From positions 1 through 64,000 of the forward strand of contig CANJBY010000004.1 of the NCBI GenBank assembly GCA_947472735.1: a stretch of 64,000 bases of DNA. The letters run 5' to 3'. This document shows positions 25,600 to 33,932 of this stretch, one piece after another; position 1 is the first letter of the stretch; every line of letters begins with the position of its first letter. Position numbers and translations under genes: made by a program. A model generated the notes under the pieces. It saw only the letters and a program-made list of their open reading frames with translations. It did not search any database and had not been told where the DNA came from. The stretch comes from Sphingomonadaceae bacterium (GTDB taxonomy: Bacteria; Pseudomonadota; Alphaproteobacteria; Sphingomonadales; Sphingomonadaceae).

Positions 25600-28047
25600 T
25601 TAGAAAGTCAGTCGGGTACGAATGCCAAAGTTGCGTGGCATGCCCCAGTTCGCCTGCTGCAGCCCGTCACCGCCGGTCTGCGTACGCTGGTTCAGCATGT
25701 TGTCTTCGATGTTTTCAACGAAGACTTCGACGCTGTAGCGGCGATCATAATCGGAAACCGCCAAGCGCAGGTCGCTCTGCGTAAAGCTCGGCTGGAAGCC
25801 CGACAAGTCGAACGGCAACCCCCCATGGGCAAAGTAGCTACTGCTATAGCGCATCTGTGCCTGCGGCGTCAGATAACCAAAACCTACGTCGATGTCATAG
25901 CTGGTACCAATGGTGAAGCTGAACTCAGGCGTATATGGCGGGCGATACCCGGCCAGGTTGATAAAGCGGCTGGCGGGAACGGCACCGTTCAGTACCTGGA
26001 AACCACCCGGCAGGTTTATGCCGAACGAGGCGTATTCCGGGTCCTGGTAGGCTGCACCAAAAGAAATCCGCCAGTTTTCAACTGGCAGAACAGCGCCAGA
26101 CACTTCGATACCCTTGGCATTCAACACGCCGCCGTTTGACGACAGGGTAAGGAACGAGCCGGGATTGGCGGGGTTCGGGATCTGGAAGGTAGTAGCCAGA
26201 TCCGAATAACGCACCTGATAAAGGGCGATATTGAGTTCTGCCCGACGATCCCAGAAACGCGACTTGAGGCCAAGTTCAAACGACCGCGATTTCTGAGGCT
26301 GGGTAACAGTCCCGTTCTGGTTCATTGCCCCGGAAAGGAACCCTGTCGATGCAGTAAAATAGGCCATGACATCGTCAGCCAGGTCATATTCCGTACCAGC
26401 GCGCCACGTAACGTTCTTAAACGTCGCCGTGACGTCACTCTTTGCCGTCGCAGTCGCGCTAACATAGGGAAACACGACACGAGGATCGTTGGGCGGGGTC
26501 GTTGGCGTCAAGCTGCCAACATAAGCCGCGTTACCGTTGATCGCATGCTTGCGCTCATTGTTATAACGCACGCCACCGATCACGCGCCACTGGGGCGAGA
26601 GCGAATAGGTCGCTTCACCAAACGCGCCAAGATAACGGCTGTCGATGAATTGCGTGGTGTTCGAGGTGGAGTTGATCAAGTTCGCAAGCGAAACCAGCGG
26701 CGTGCCGGTTTGCACGCGCAGAACCGTGCCGTTGGTTGAAACCGCAGTGGGCCGAGCGTTCAGGTCATCCACCGTATGACGCAGCGATGAATACGAGAAG
26801 AACAGTTCGTCATAGGACGCGTAACCGCCAAGAGTAAGCTGAAGCGGTCCATCCCACTGGGAAATCAGCTGAACTTCCTGAGTGTACGACTTGTTATTTT
26901 CCTCAACCCATTCACGCGCATTCGGGTTAGAGCTGTAGTCCGCATCGTTGCCCAGCAGCGAAGTGTAATTGGTGAACGAAGTGATCGACCGCAGCAGCAT
27001 GCTGCCCAGACCCACATTGGCATCCAGCGTCGCGTTGGTCTCGCGCAGACGATCCTTGTTCACGAAATCGCGCGAAACCGTGCGCTTATCGAGGTTGGAC
27101 ATACCAGGCGTGCCATCGAGCATGTCAAACGCTACGGTGCCACCTGAACCGCGACGAGGGTTCTGACAATCAAACACCGGACCATAAGGGTCGGTTAGGC
27201 CATTTGCCTGAACGGTGCGGCAAGCGCCGTTGATCGCGAACATCCCCGCAGGGTTACCCTTTTCGGAAATGCTGGACACGCGAAGGGTAATGTCAAGATC
27301 GCTGCTGGGATTGTACCGTGCCGACCCTCGCAACGAGAGCGTGTCAGCGACGCCAAGATTGCCGCCAACAAGATTTTTGACCCAGCCATCGCTCTTGTCG
27401 CTCAGTGCCGCAAAGCGCACCGCGAAATTGTCAGTAATCCCCGCATTTACATACATTTCGTTGCGGAATTCATTAAACCGGCTGTATCGGCTATCGATCC
27501 CAGCTGTAATGCCCTGAGCCTTGATGTCCGGACCGTTGGAATAGAGATTGATCGCGCCGCCCAGCGTATTTCGACCGTAAAGCGTACCTTGCGGGCCACG
27601 CAATACTTCAACGCGGCTCACGTCAAAAAAGGCGCGCGTCTGTTGCGAAGCCCGCGGCTTGTAAACGCCGTCGACAAAAACGCCGACAATCGATGCGGTA
27701 TCACCATAGGTAGCGTTGGAGTTTGCGCCGCGCAGAGCGATCTTGGCGTCATTGCCTCCCTTGGCAAAAACAAGACCCGGTGCAAGCTGCTCGAGACGAG
27801 ACACGTCCTTGATGCCAGAGCGCGCCAAATCTTCACTCGTCAAAGCTTGAACCGAGGCGCTGACGTCCAGCAGATTTTGCTCCCGCTTATTGGCGGTGAC
27901 AACGATATCGGCCAGTCCTTCGTTGGAATCTTGCGCCGCAGCTTCGGGCGCGGAAGCCGTCTCGGCCATCGCCGAAACAGGCAGCGCAGCCATTGCAAGT
28001 ACGGCACCCGCCGCGCTCGTCCTCAAAATTATCCGAGTCATCGTCAT
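25600..28047 (-). CDS. TonB-dependent receptor
   Basis: An 815-aa outer-membrane receptor. Signal peptide at about residues 1-28, a TonB-box-like DIVVTANKREQNLLDVS near 46, plug domain with VEVLRGPQGTLYGRNTLGGA, then a 22-strand barrel ending in the family C-terminus with aromatic terminal residue (NFGIRTRLTF). It belongs to the large sphingomonad receptor class for sugars, aromatics or plant metabolites. It is divergent from an MFS transporter, with LacI-type palindromes between them. It therefore probably imports the compound degraded by the neighbouring operon. Confidence 0.95.
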   Translation of the reverse strand: MTMTRIILRTSAAGAVLAMAALPVSAMAETASAPEAAAQDSNEGLADIVVTANKREQNLLDVSASVQALTSEDLARSGIKDVSRLEQLAPGLVFAKGGNDAKIALRGANSNATYGDTASIVGVFVDGVYKPRASQQTRAFFDVSRVEVLRGPQGTLYGRNTLGGAINLYSNGPDIKAQGITAGIDSRYSRFNEFRNEMYVNAGITDNFAVRFAALSDKSDGWVKNLVGGNLGVADTLSLRGSARYNPSSDLDITLRVSSISEKGNPAGMFAINGACRTVQANGLTDPYGPVFDCQNPRRGSGGTVAFDMLDGTPGMSNLDKRTVSRDFVNKDRLRETNATLDANVGLGSMLLRSITSFTNYTSLLGNDADYSSNPNAREWVEENNKSYTQEVQLISQWDGPLQLTLGGYASYDELFFSYSSLRHTVDDLNARPTAVSTNGTVLRVQTGTPLVSLANLINSTSNTTQFIDSRYLGAFGEATYSLSPQWRVIGGVRYNNERKHAINGNAAYVGSLTPTTPPNDPRVVFPYVSATATAKSDVTATFKNVTWRAGTEYDLADDVMAYFTASTGFLSGAMNQNGTVTQPQKSRSFELGLKSRFWDRRAELNIALYQVRYSDLATTFQIPNPANPGSFLTLSSNGGVLNAKGIEVSGAVLPVENWRISFGAAYQDPEYASFGINLPGGFQVLNGAVPASRFINLAGYRPPYTPEFSFTIGTSYDIDVGFGYLTPQAQMRYSSSYFAHGGLPFDLSGFQPSFTQSDLRLAVSDYDRRYSVEVFVENIEDNMLNQRTQTGGDGLQQANWGMPRNFGIRTRLTF

Positions 28048-28202
28048 GAATACCCCCCTGATTGTTTTACGCGAGACGCGTCATTGCGGCTCTTCCCAAA
28101 CAATGTACTCCGGATGCATTTTGACGCAAGCGAAATTATTTTGATCTAAATCAATGTTATAAGCGAAATGCCCAATTTCCCCAAACTGCAGACATCCCTT
28201 TT

Positions 28203-28241
28203 GTGCAATAATTGATTGCATCCCGCTGCACACGGTTGCAT
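28203..28241. promoter_or_regulatory. Candidate LacI-family operators, TonB receptor/MFS divergent promoter
   Basis: TGCATCCCGCTGCA (28217-28230) fits TGCAT-N4-ATGCA at 9 of 10 half-site bases. It overlaps a TGCAAT...ATTGCA inverted repeat (28204-28220) and is followed by another TTGCAT (28236-28241). The cluster sits 45-80 bp before the MFS start, in the shared upstream region. Confidence 0.5.
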
Positions 28242-28285
28242 TTGAAACATAGCTTGCAGCCATTAGGTGCTAAAAGGGGTGAATT

Positions 28286-29539
28286 ATGATGCAGCAGCGT
28301 GCAGAAGATTTGGGATTGCCCAGCAGGCTGCGAGCATTGGCCTTCCTTGCGATCGCCTACATTTTTTACAGTTGGTCATGGAACACCGTAGACGTGCTGC
28401 GACCATACATCGCTGCCGATCTTGGCCTGTCACTGACTGAAGCCGGCTCGCTTTACAGCGCTCAGGCATTGGGTGCGCTTTGCGGTGCGATCATCAATGG
28501 GCAGATTGCCGACCGCCTTGGGCGTCGTAACGCCCTTATGGCAGTGATGATCGGTTTTGGCACGATGCTAATCGCTGGAACGCTAGTCACCAGCTATCTT
28601 CAGGTGCTTGGGCAACGCTTCATGCTCGGTTATTTCACCGGCTCTATGTATCCGATTACAGTGGGCATCTACGCAGGCCTGTTTGGTCCCGCGGTGCGGG
28701 GCCGGGTGGCATCGGTCATTATGGGATCGTCCTATCTGGCGGTTTCGCTACTCGGCATTGCTTCTGCTGCCGTTTTTTCGCGCAATGGCGATTGGCATGT
28801 CCTTCTTTGGGTAGGGATGGCGCCCATTGCACTGGCTTTCCTGGCGCCATTTGTAGTGCCTGACGATCGCAAGTTGATCGCCTTCGGTAGCGTTGAGGGA
28901 AGCCTCGGCCTGACGAAAGGCCTGCCCATCAAACAGCTGTTCGCGCCTGGACTTCGCCGGCAAACAATCATGCTGACTTTGGTATCAGGTCTGAACTTCT
29001 TTGCCTATCAGGCCTTCAGCGGCTGGGCGACCACCTATCTACGCAGCGTGCGCGGCTTCAATGACAGTGCCATTGGCGTATCGGTATCCTGGATGTTTGC
29101 AGGCAGTTTGCTCGGGGGATTTTTCTGGGGCTGGATTGGCGACCGTTTTGGCCGCAGGGCGGCGGCAAGTGGGTTTTTCGTGACCGCATTGCTGATCCTG
29201 ATCTATCTTTATGCGCCGATTTCACCGGTGGTGCTCAACTTAGTCGCGTTCGGCTATGGCGCCTGCCTGGCCTGCAGTGTGGTCTGGGGTCCATGGCTTG
29301 CGGAATTGTATCCTCAGCACCTTAAGTCCACTGCGGCATCAATTTTCAATTGGGGTCGCATAGTGAGCTTTGTTGCGCCTCTCATCACTGGCCAGATGGC
29401 TGAACTCTTCGGGCTGCCCGCAACCATGACGGTTGCCAGTGTAGTCTTTTCGATCGCTGCGTTGATCTGGTTGCGCCTGCCGGAAACCTATCGTCCTGAC
29501 GGGTTGACCCCCAAGCCCTCCACAAGCGCAAGCCAATGA
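28286..29539 (+). CDS. MFS transporter
   Basis: A 417-aa inner-membrane permease with 12 predicted helices. The motif-A loop GQIADRLGRRNALMA follows helix 2, and its counterpart GWIGDRFGRRAAASG follows helix 8. Similarity is to the sugar/aromatic-acid:H+ symporter branch. A GGGGTGA ribosome site precedes the ATG. It is divergent from the TonB receptor and 28 bp upstream of an asparaginase, suggesting uptake of an amide- or amino-acid-containing nutrient. Confidence 0.92.
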   Translation: MMQQRAEDLGLPSRLRALAFLAIAYIFYSWSWNTVDVLRPYIAADLGLSLTEAGSLYSAQALGALCGAIINGQIADRLGRRNALMAVMIGFGTMLIAGTLVTSYLQVLGQRFMLGYFTGSMYPITVGIYAGLFGPAVRGRVASVIMGSSYLAVSLLGIASAAVFSRNGDWHVLLWVGMAPIALAFLAPFVVPDDRKLIAFGSVEGSLGLTKGLPIKQLFAPGLRRQTIMLTLVSGLNFFAYQAFSGWATTYLRSVRGFNDSAIGVSVSWMFAGSLLGGFFWGWIGDRFGRRAAASGFFVTALLILIYLYAPISPVVLNLVAFGYGACLACSVVWGPWLAELYPQHLKSTAASIFNWGRIVSFVAPLITGQMAELFGLPATMTVASVVFSIAALIWLRLPETYRPDGLTPKPSTSASQ

Positions 29540-29567
29540 TTTCAAGAAGCTCGCGAAAGCATGACGG

Positions 29568-30521
29568 ATGAAAATCGGCGTGTTTGCGATGGGCGGCACC
29601 ATCGCCATGCGCAGTCAGCCTGGCGGGGGCGTTGCGCCTGAAGATGGGGCAGACGCCATTTGGTCAAGCGCCCACTTGGCCTCCGACATAACGGTAGAGC
29701 GGCATGATCTCGCGCTGAAACCCAGCGCCAGCGTTGATCTCTCTGACGTAGCGGCGCTGGCTGATGCGATCCAACGGGCCGCAGCCTATGGAATGAATGG
29801 CGCTGTCGTCACCCACGGTACGGATACGCTTGAAGAAACTGCTTTCGCACTGGAACTGATGCTTGGCAACGCGATCCCTGTCGTCGTCACCGGTGCCATG
29901 CGAAGCGCAGACAGCATAGGTGCGGATGGGCCGGCCAATTTGGCCGCGGCCATCAACATAGCGGCAGATCCCAAGGCCCGCGATTATGGCGTAATGGTTT
30001 TGTTCGGTGATGAAATTCACGCGGCACACATGGTCCGCAAGGTGCACAGTGCCCGGCCTCATGCGTTCTCGTCGGAACCTTACGGGCCAATTGGTCACGT
30101 CGTCGAAAGTGTCGTCCACTTCGAAATGACCTCGTGCGTGGTCTTGCCTCGCCTGACGTTAGGCGGGCCCATCCCGGTAGTTCCGATACTCCAAGCAGGT
30201 ATGGATCTTGAACCAGAGACAATTCGCGCCTTCAAAGGCACCGAAATCGCTGCGTTGATTATTGCCGGCGTGGGCGGTGGGCACGTGTCAGCCAGGGCCA
30301 CACCTGCACTCGAGGCTTTGGCCCGTGAAAAACCAGTCGTGATTACTAGTAGGGTTGGCATGGGCCCGACGCTGCAAAACAGCTACGCGTATTCCGGCGG
30401 CGACATCGACCTTCAGAAAAGGGGCGTGCTGAACGGCGGGCGCTGGCGCCCCAGCCAAGTTCGGATACTGGTACAACTGGCCCTGAGCAGCGGTAAAAGC
30501 CTCCGCGAAATTCTGAAATAA
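29568..30521 (+). CDS. L-asparaginase family protein
   Basis: A 317-aa amidohydrolase. Both catalytic threonine regions are present: FAMGGTIAMR at residues 7-16 and VVTHGTDTLEETA at about 80-92, plus GAMRSADSIGADGPANL. No signal peptide is seen, so it is likely cytoplasmic. Adjacent to the MFS gene, it may deamidate the imported substrate or a pathway intermediate; classical asparagine use is the alternative. An IS3-family element starts one base after its stop codon. Confidence 0.9.
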   Translation: MKIGVFAMGGTIAMRSQPGGGVAPEDGADAIWSSAHLASDITVERHDLALKPSASVDLSDVAALADAIQRAAAYGMNGAVVTHGTDTLEETAFALELMLGNAIPVVVTGAMRSADSIGADGPANLAAAINIAADPKARDYGVMVLFGDEIHAAHMVRKVHSARPHAFSSEPYGPIGHVVESVVHFEMTSCVVLPRLTLGGPIPVVPILQAGMDLEPETIRAFKGTEIAALIIAGVGGGHVSARATPALEALAREKPVVITSRVGMGPTLQNSYAYSGGDIDLQKRGVLNGGRWRPSQVRILVQLALSSGKSLREILK

Positions 30522-30580
30522 TGAGTAACCACCAGATTTCTGGACGCCTTCTATCCTAATTTTGAGGACAGGAGGCGACG

Positions 30581-30850
30581 ATGGGGAAGCCCAATTTCAG
30601 TGATGAGTTCAAGCGCGATGCGGTGGCCCAGATCACCGAACGTGGGTATCGGGTAGCGGAGGTCTCGCAGCGGCTCGGGGTCAGCGCGCACTCGCTGTAT
30701 GCCTGGAAGCGGCAGCTGGGCAGGCAAGTGTCTGGTGATTCCGGCAAGGATGCTGAGATCCGCCAGTTGAAGCGCGAGCTGGCCCGGGTGACCGAGGAGC
30801 GCGACATCCTAAAAAAAGCCACCGCGTATTTCGCCAGGGATGCAAAGTGA
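30581..30850 (+). CDS. IS3-family transposase OrfA
   Basis: An 89-aa DNA-binding protein with an HTH (RVAEVSQRLGVSAHSLYAWK) and a leucine-zipper-like helix (IRQLKRELARVTEERDILKK). The AAAAAAAG run near its end puts ribosomes into the orfB frame by -1 slippage, and that frame is open from the run onward. An OrfAB transposase is therefore expected. Confidence 0.93.
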   Translation: MGKPNFSDEFKRDAVAQITERGYRVAEVSQRLGVSAHSLYAWKRQLGRQVSGDSGKDAEIRQLKRELARVTEERDILKKATAYFARDAK

Positions 30851-31722
30851 GATACGCGTTTGTTGCCGAGCATCGTGACCAGTTCAGGGTTCGGTCGATG
30901 TGTCGGTGTCTCCGCATCCAGCCCAGCGGTTTCTATGCTTGGCAGAAGAGGCCGCTGAGTCAGCGGGCTCAGGAAGATGCTCGGCAGACGAAGTTGATCC
31001 GGCAAGCCTGGAACGACAGCGGCAAGGTTTATGGCTACCGCAAGCTGCACGATGACCTGCTGGATCATGGCGAGACCTGCAGTCCGAACCGCGTTGCCCG
31101 GCTCACCAGGCTGGCCGGCATCAGGGCACAGATCGGCTACAGGCGTCGGCCGGGCAGCTATGGTGGCAAGCCGTCTTTGGCGGTCGACAACACTCTGGAT
31201 CGTCAGTTCGACGTAGCTGCGCCAGATCGGGCCTGGGTGACCGACATCACCTACATTCGCCCCCTGGAAGGCTTTGCCTATCTGGCTGTTGTGATCGATC
31301 TGTACTCCCGCCGCGTGGTGGGCTGGTCGATGCAAAGCCGGCAAACCACCGATGTGGTGCTGCAGGCGCTGCACATGGCTGTATGGCGGCGCAAACCGAA
31401 GCAGCGAGTATTGATCCACTCGGATCAGGGCTCGCAGTTCACCAGCATGGACTGGGCCGCGTTCATCCGGGCTCACAATCTTGAGCACTCGATGAGCCGA
31501 CGCGGCAACTGCCATGATAATGCCGTCGCCGAGAGCTTCTTCTCGTCGCTCAAGCGCGAGCGCATCCGGCGCCAGACATACAAAACCCGCGAAGAAGCCC
31601 GACAGGACGTGTTCGATTACGTCGAGATGTTCTACAACCCGGTGCGCAAGCAGGTCAGGAACGGGATGCTGTCACCCGCCGAGTTCGAACGGCAGCAGAT
31701 TTTGAAAGCGGAAGGCGTCTAG
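30847..31722 (+). CDS. IS3-family transposase OrfB (DDE integrase domain)
   Basis: A 291-aa catalytic part with an HTH_21 region (YGYRKLHDDLLDHGE) and an rve DDE core: VTDITYIRPL holds the first Asp, HSDQGSQFTS the second, and NAVAESFFSSLKRE the Glu. The nominal GTG start overlaps orfA. The main product is probably the frameshifted OrfAB. Confidence 0.94.
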   Translation: MRYAFVAEHRDQFRVRSMCRCLRIQPSGFYAWQKRPLSQRAQEDARQTKLIRQAWNDSGKVYGYRKLHDDLLDHGETCSPNRVARLTRLAGIRAQIGYRRRPGSYGGKPSLAVDNTLDRQFDVAAPDRAWVTDITYIRPLEGFAYLAVVIDLYSRRVVGWSMQSRQTTDVVLQALHMAVWRRKPKQRVLIHSDQGSQFTSMDWAAFIRAHNLEHSMSRRGNCHDNAVAESFFSSLKRERIRRQTYKTREEARQDVFDYVEMFYNPVRKQVRNGMLSPAEFERQQILKAEGV

Positions 31723-31740
31723 AAAACTAGGGGCTACTCA

Positions 31741-31885
31741 GTGCGACAATGGAAAATACGGCTCAATCCGACGCATCTGCGCCTCGCTCAACAACCACAG
31801 ATCAGACAATCGCAGCGCCTCCTCAGCGCCGCCATTGAATCAGCCGATCGCCTCTCGCGCAAAGCAATTTAATGGGTCCTGAGCC
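31741..31885 (-). mobile_element. IS5-family transposase remnant cut by the IS3 element
   Basis: On the minus strand a TTG start at 31809 begins LSDLWLLSEAQMRRIEPYFP, the typical N-terminus of IS5-family (IS427-like) transposases. It breaks off at 31741, where the IS3 element begins. The sequence further out (GGCTCAGGACCCATTAA, read on the minus strand, around 31869-31885) resembles the IS terminus. The rest of the transposase is not found on the other side of the IS3 element, so it has been deleted. Confidence 0.7.
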
Positions 31886-31957
31886 TAGCCTGAATTCTCC
31901 AATTGATTTAATGAATTACAACTGCATGCCGCGTGCAAATGAATTTAACCGGGAGGG

Positions 31958-32412
31958 TCATGAAACACCTTGATCGACCTTACTGTAAAGCTCTTTGACC
32001 GCTTCGATTAACAGACCCACCAAGTTGCCGTAGGCAACGGACATAAGCCCATCCTTATTGGTCTGCACCGCTTCGGGCACAATGAGCGCCAACTCCTGGG
32101 CGATAAGACCAACGCCGCGATTGCCTGTGTCGCGCCGACTAAAGGTAACCCCACGGAGTTTCCGGACCCGGTCCAGCGCGCCAGTGATCGTCTCGATGTC
32201 AGTCTTCAGGCGGGCGTCGGAATAGGCAGTAATGTCGCCTGTCGCTGTGATTGAACCCGAGACGGAAATGCTGCCGGTGAAGCTATCACCCGCCTTGTTG
32301 GCAGGCGTAAATCCGAGTGCACCCGTCACATCGCCTGAGGTCATTGAGGAGCCGGTCGTGACCCGCCCTTTGGCGTCAACCGTGACCTTGAGATAAGTCC
32401 CGGCCGTCGCGC
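31958..32412 (-). pseudogene. Phage tail-fibre C-terminal fragment with S74 intramolecular chaperone
   Basis: The open part from 32344 encodes 128 aa, starting with a tail-fibre stem (GDVTGALGFTPANKAGDSF) and ending in the endosialidase-type S74 domain. The self-cleavage motif SDARLKTDIETI and GLIAQELALIVPEAV are intact. In the same frame, coding similarity continues upstream to about 32412 (TYLKVTVDAKGRVTTGSS), where it meets a ParB-like fragment in another frame. Normally S74 trimerises and cuts itself off a long fibre. Here the fibre's N-terminal attachment part is missing. Confidence 0.78.
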
Positions 32413-32523
32413 CGCTATCTGTGCGACCTGCTCGTCCGAGTGCGTGCGGGAGTTACGCGCGTAGGGCGTGATCTTCTCTATCGGCCAGAGCTCACTGCTC
32501 TGGGCCGGCCAGTCCTGATCCAT
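32413..32523 (-). pseudogene. ParB-like nuclease / DNA methylase N-terminal fragment
   Basis: Thirty-seven codons from the ATG at 32523 match the start of phage ParB-type DNA modification methylases (WPIEKITPYARNSRTHSDEQ, then VAQIA). The similarity stops at about 32412, where the tail-fibre frame takes over. It is therefore the stub of a gene lost by deletion. Confidence 0.7.
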
Positions 32524-32617
32524 AGATGTCCTTGAAATGGGTTCGGCCGCAGGAGCCCGGAGAGCTTGCGGCACTTGTTTGCAATGTCAGTAAGCCGCTA
32601 TGAGAGCAGCGGAGGTG

Positions 32618-32694
32618 GGGCCTGTAGCTCAGTTGGTTAGAGCTGGCCGCTCATAACGGCTAGGTCGCGGGTTCGAGTCCTGCCGGGCCCACCA
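32618..32694 (+). tRNA. tRNA-Ile2 (CAU anticodon)
   Basis: A 77-nt cloverleaf with encoded CCA. The 7-bp acceptor GGGCCTG pairs with CGGGCCC, allowing one G-U pair. The anticodon loop is CTCATAA (CAU), and the T-loop TTCGAGT. Sequence around the anticodon arm (GCCGCTCATAACGGC, then TAGGTCGC) follows the lysidine-modified tRNA-Ile2 pattern rather than elongator or initiator Met. It lies between tail genes of the prophage remnant, on the opposite strand to them. Confidence 0.88.
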
Positions 32695-32719
32695 ACTCCC
32701 CTGAAGCCAGGCAAACGGT

Positions 32720-33256
32720 CTATCGGATCAGCAGCAAGTCCCCGGTTCCCGTAATGGACAGGTCAACATCGCGCGGCCGGAAGTAGGCCATCTGCTGGGC
32801 CACCTTGCCGCCGCATTCGAAGGTCCCCCGTGCGACCACGAACCCCCAGCCAGCCGGAAGCGTGGTCTGTCCAGCGACGCGCAGATGTTCAATCTCGCGC
32901 TCGCCGCTGTCGTTGCGCGACAGACAGATCCAGCGCGCGCCCTGCTCACCGGCCGTAATGGTCATGGGCTCGTGCCCGACTTCGTCGTTGGACCAACCAT
33001 GATCACTTCCATTGGGCAGCCAATGCCCGACGTAGTTGAACGCGCGGCCCGGGACGGCGCCGGCAGTAAGCTGGGTGACCTGGTGTTCGGCCGGGTCAGT
33101 TACTTCGATGGCATCATCAGCGCTGCGGGTCCCGCCAAGCGCGAAAATGCCATAGCTCGAACTCGCGGGCTTCTGCTGGAAAGTGAAGTTCTCGCCGGTC
33201 TCCAGCTCAACCAGGTCAACTGAAAGCGCACTGTAGCGCAGCGATTTGTTGAGCAT
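32720..33256 (-). CDS. Phage-type hypothetical protein (tail region)
   Basis: A 178-aa protein of unknown function. The ATG at 33256 overlaps the upstream stop (TGATG). The sequence looks beta-rich (SYGIFALGGTRSADDAIEV; PAGWGFVVARGTFECGG) and is soluble, with no signal or membrane segments. Coupling to the two upstream small genes suggests a tail or fibre-associated protein. Confidence 0.65.
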   Translation of the reverse strand: MLNKSLRYSALSVDLVELETGENFTFQQKPASSSYGIFALGGTRSADDAIEVTDPAEHQVTQLTAGAVPGRAFNYVGHWLPNGSDHGWSNDEVGHEPMTITAGEQGARWICLSRNDSGEREIEHLRVAGQTTLPAGWGFVVARGTFECGGKVAQQMAYFRPRDVDLSITGTGDLLLIR

Positions 33257-33384
33257 CACAGTTCTTCCGGCTCGCGGTAAATCTCGATCCGATAGACCGA
33301 GCCTTCATGAACGCCCTCATGGACCTGCGGCTCTTTAGGTTGTTCGGACGGTACAGTCGGGGCAGGGTTTTCTTGCGCGTTCAT
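33256..33384 (-). CDS. Small phage-type protein between tail genes
   Basis: A 42-aa ORF that overlaps both neighbours (ATGA upstream, TGATG downstream), so it is probably translated. It is Pro/Glu-rich (NPAPTVPSEQPKEPQVHEG) and ends in VYRIEIYREPEEL. I do not recognise it. Confidence 0.55.
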   Translation of the reverse strand: MNAQENPAPTVPSEQPKEPQVHEGVHEGSVYRIEIYREPEEL

Positions 33385-33899
33385 TGAAGCACCGCCGTTG
33401 AAGTTCCCACTCCGTCAAACGGTGAGCCGCTGAACTGGTAGGTACTGGTGTTGGTGGTTGTATCGTAGGTGATTGTTGGCGCCCCCAGGTTGGTTCCGTT
33501 GACAATCAGCGTCGTGAGAAAGCTCGGGTTGGTGGTTTGATTACCGAGGAATTGAACCTGGGTGCCCCCGATCACATTGTAGAGCGCTTTGATGAAAACG
33601 CCCTTGTAGGTCGTGGGCGAAATGCTGCCGAACAGCACCGGCGCCGTTGTACCGGTTCCTGCGTAGCCCGCGTAGACAAACGGGACCTTAAGGTTGCCGT
33701 CGTTGTAACTGCCCTCGGTGACCGTAATCGTCGTGCCTGCGCTCTTGCCATAGAGGTTGCCGAGCGAGATTGCGCCAGTGGCTTTGCCGGCGAGGTTGCG
33801 CACGGCTGTTTCGCCCAGCGAGATTGCAGCGGTGCTGGCGCGGCCGAGCTCAACGTTCACTGCCGAGAGAGCTATTGGACCGGAGGCTGGTAACGTCAT
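33381..33899 (-). CDS. Phage structural-type protein
   Basis: A 172-aa protein. The N-terminal pattern MTLPASGPIALSAVNVELGR, followed by AISLGETAVRNLAG and AISLGNLYGKSA, is common to small virion or tail proteins of tailed phages. The C-terminal half is a Thr/Gly-rich beta region (FVYAGYAGTGTTAPVLFGS). It is the first of three coupled tail-end genes. Confidence 0.68.
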   Translation of the reverse strand: MTLPASGPIALSAVNVELGRASTAAISLGETAVRNLAGKATGAISLGNLYGKSAGTTITVTEGSYNDGNLKVPFVYAGYAGTGTTAPVLFGSISPTTYKGVFIKALYNVIGGTQVQFLGNQTTNPSFLTTLIVNGTNLGAPTITYDTTTNTSTYQFSGSPFDGVGTSTAVLQ

Positions 33900-33932
33900 C
33901 GCCGCCCCTCCTCTCGTTCCAATTGCGCGGGC

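Larger units (their letters stand above)
30522..31740 (+). mobile_element. IS3-family insertion sequence
   Basis: The element is 1219 bp long. Its terminal inverted repeats (30522-30551 and 31711-31740) match at 25 of 30 positions and begin TGAGTA. Two overlapping genes (orfA, orfB) and an A7G slippery run at 30811-30818 are intact. The flanking triplets (TAA left, GTG right) do not match, so no target duplication remains. This points to a deletion or recombination beside the element after insertion. Confidence 0.93.

Noticed and set aside
30811..30850. Frameshift mutation separating orfA and orfB of the IS3 element
   Set aside because: The A7G run and open -1 frame are the normal programmed frameshift of this IS family.
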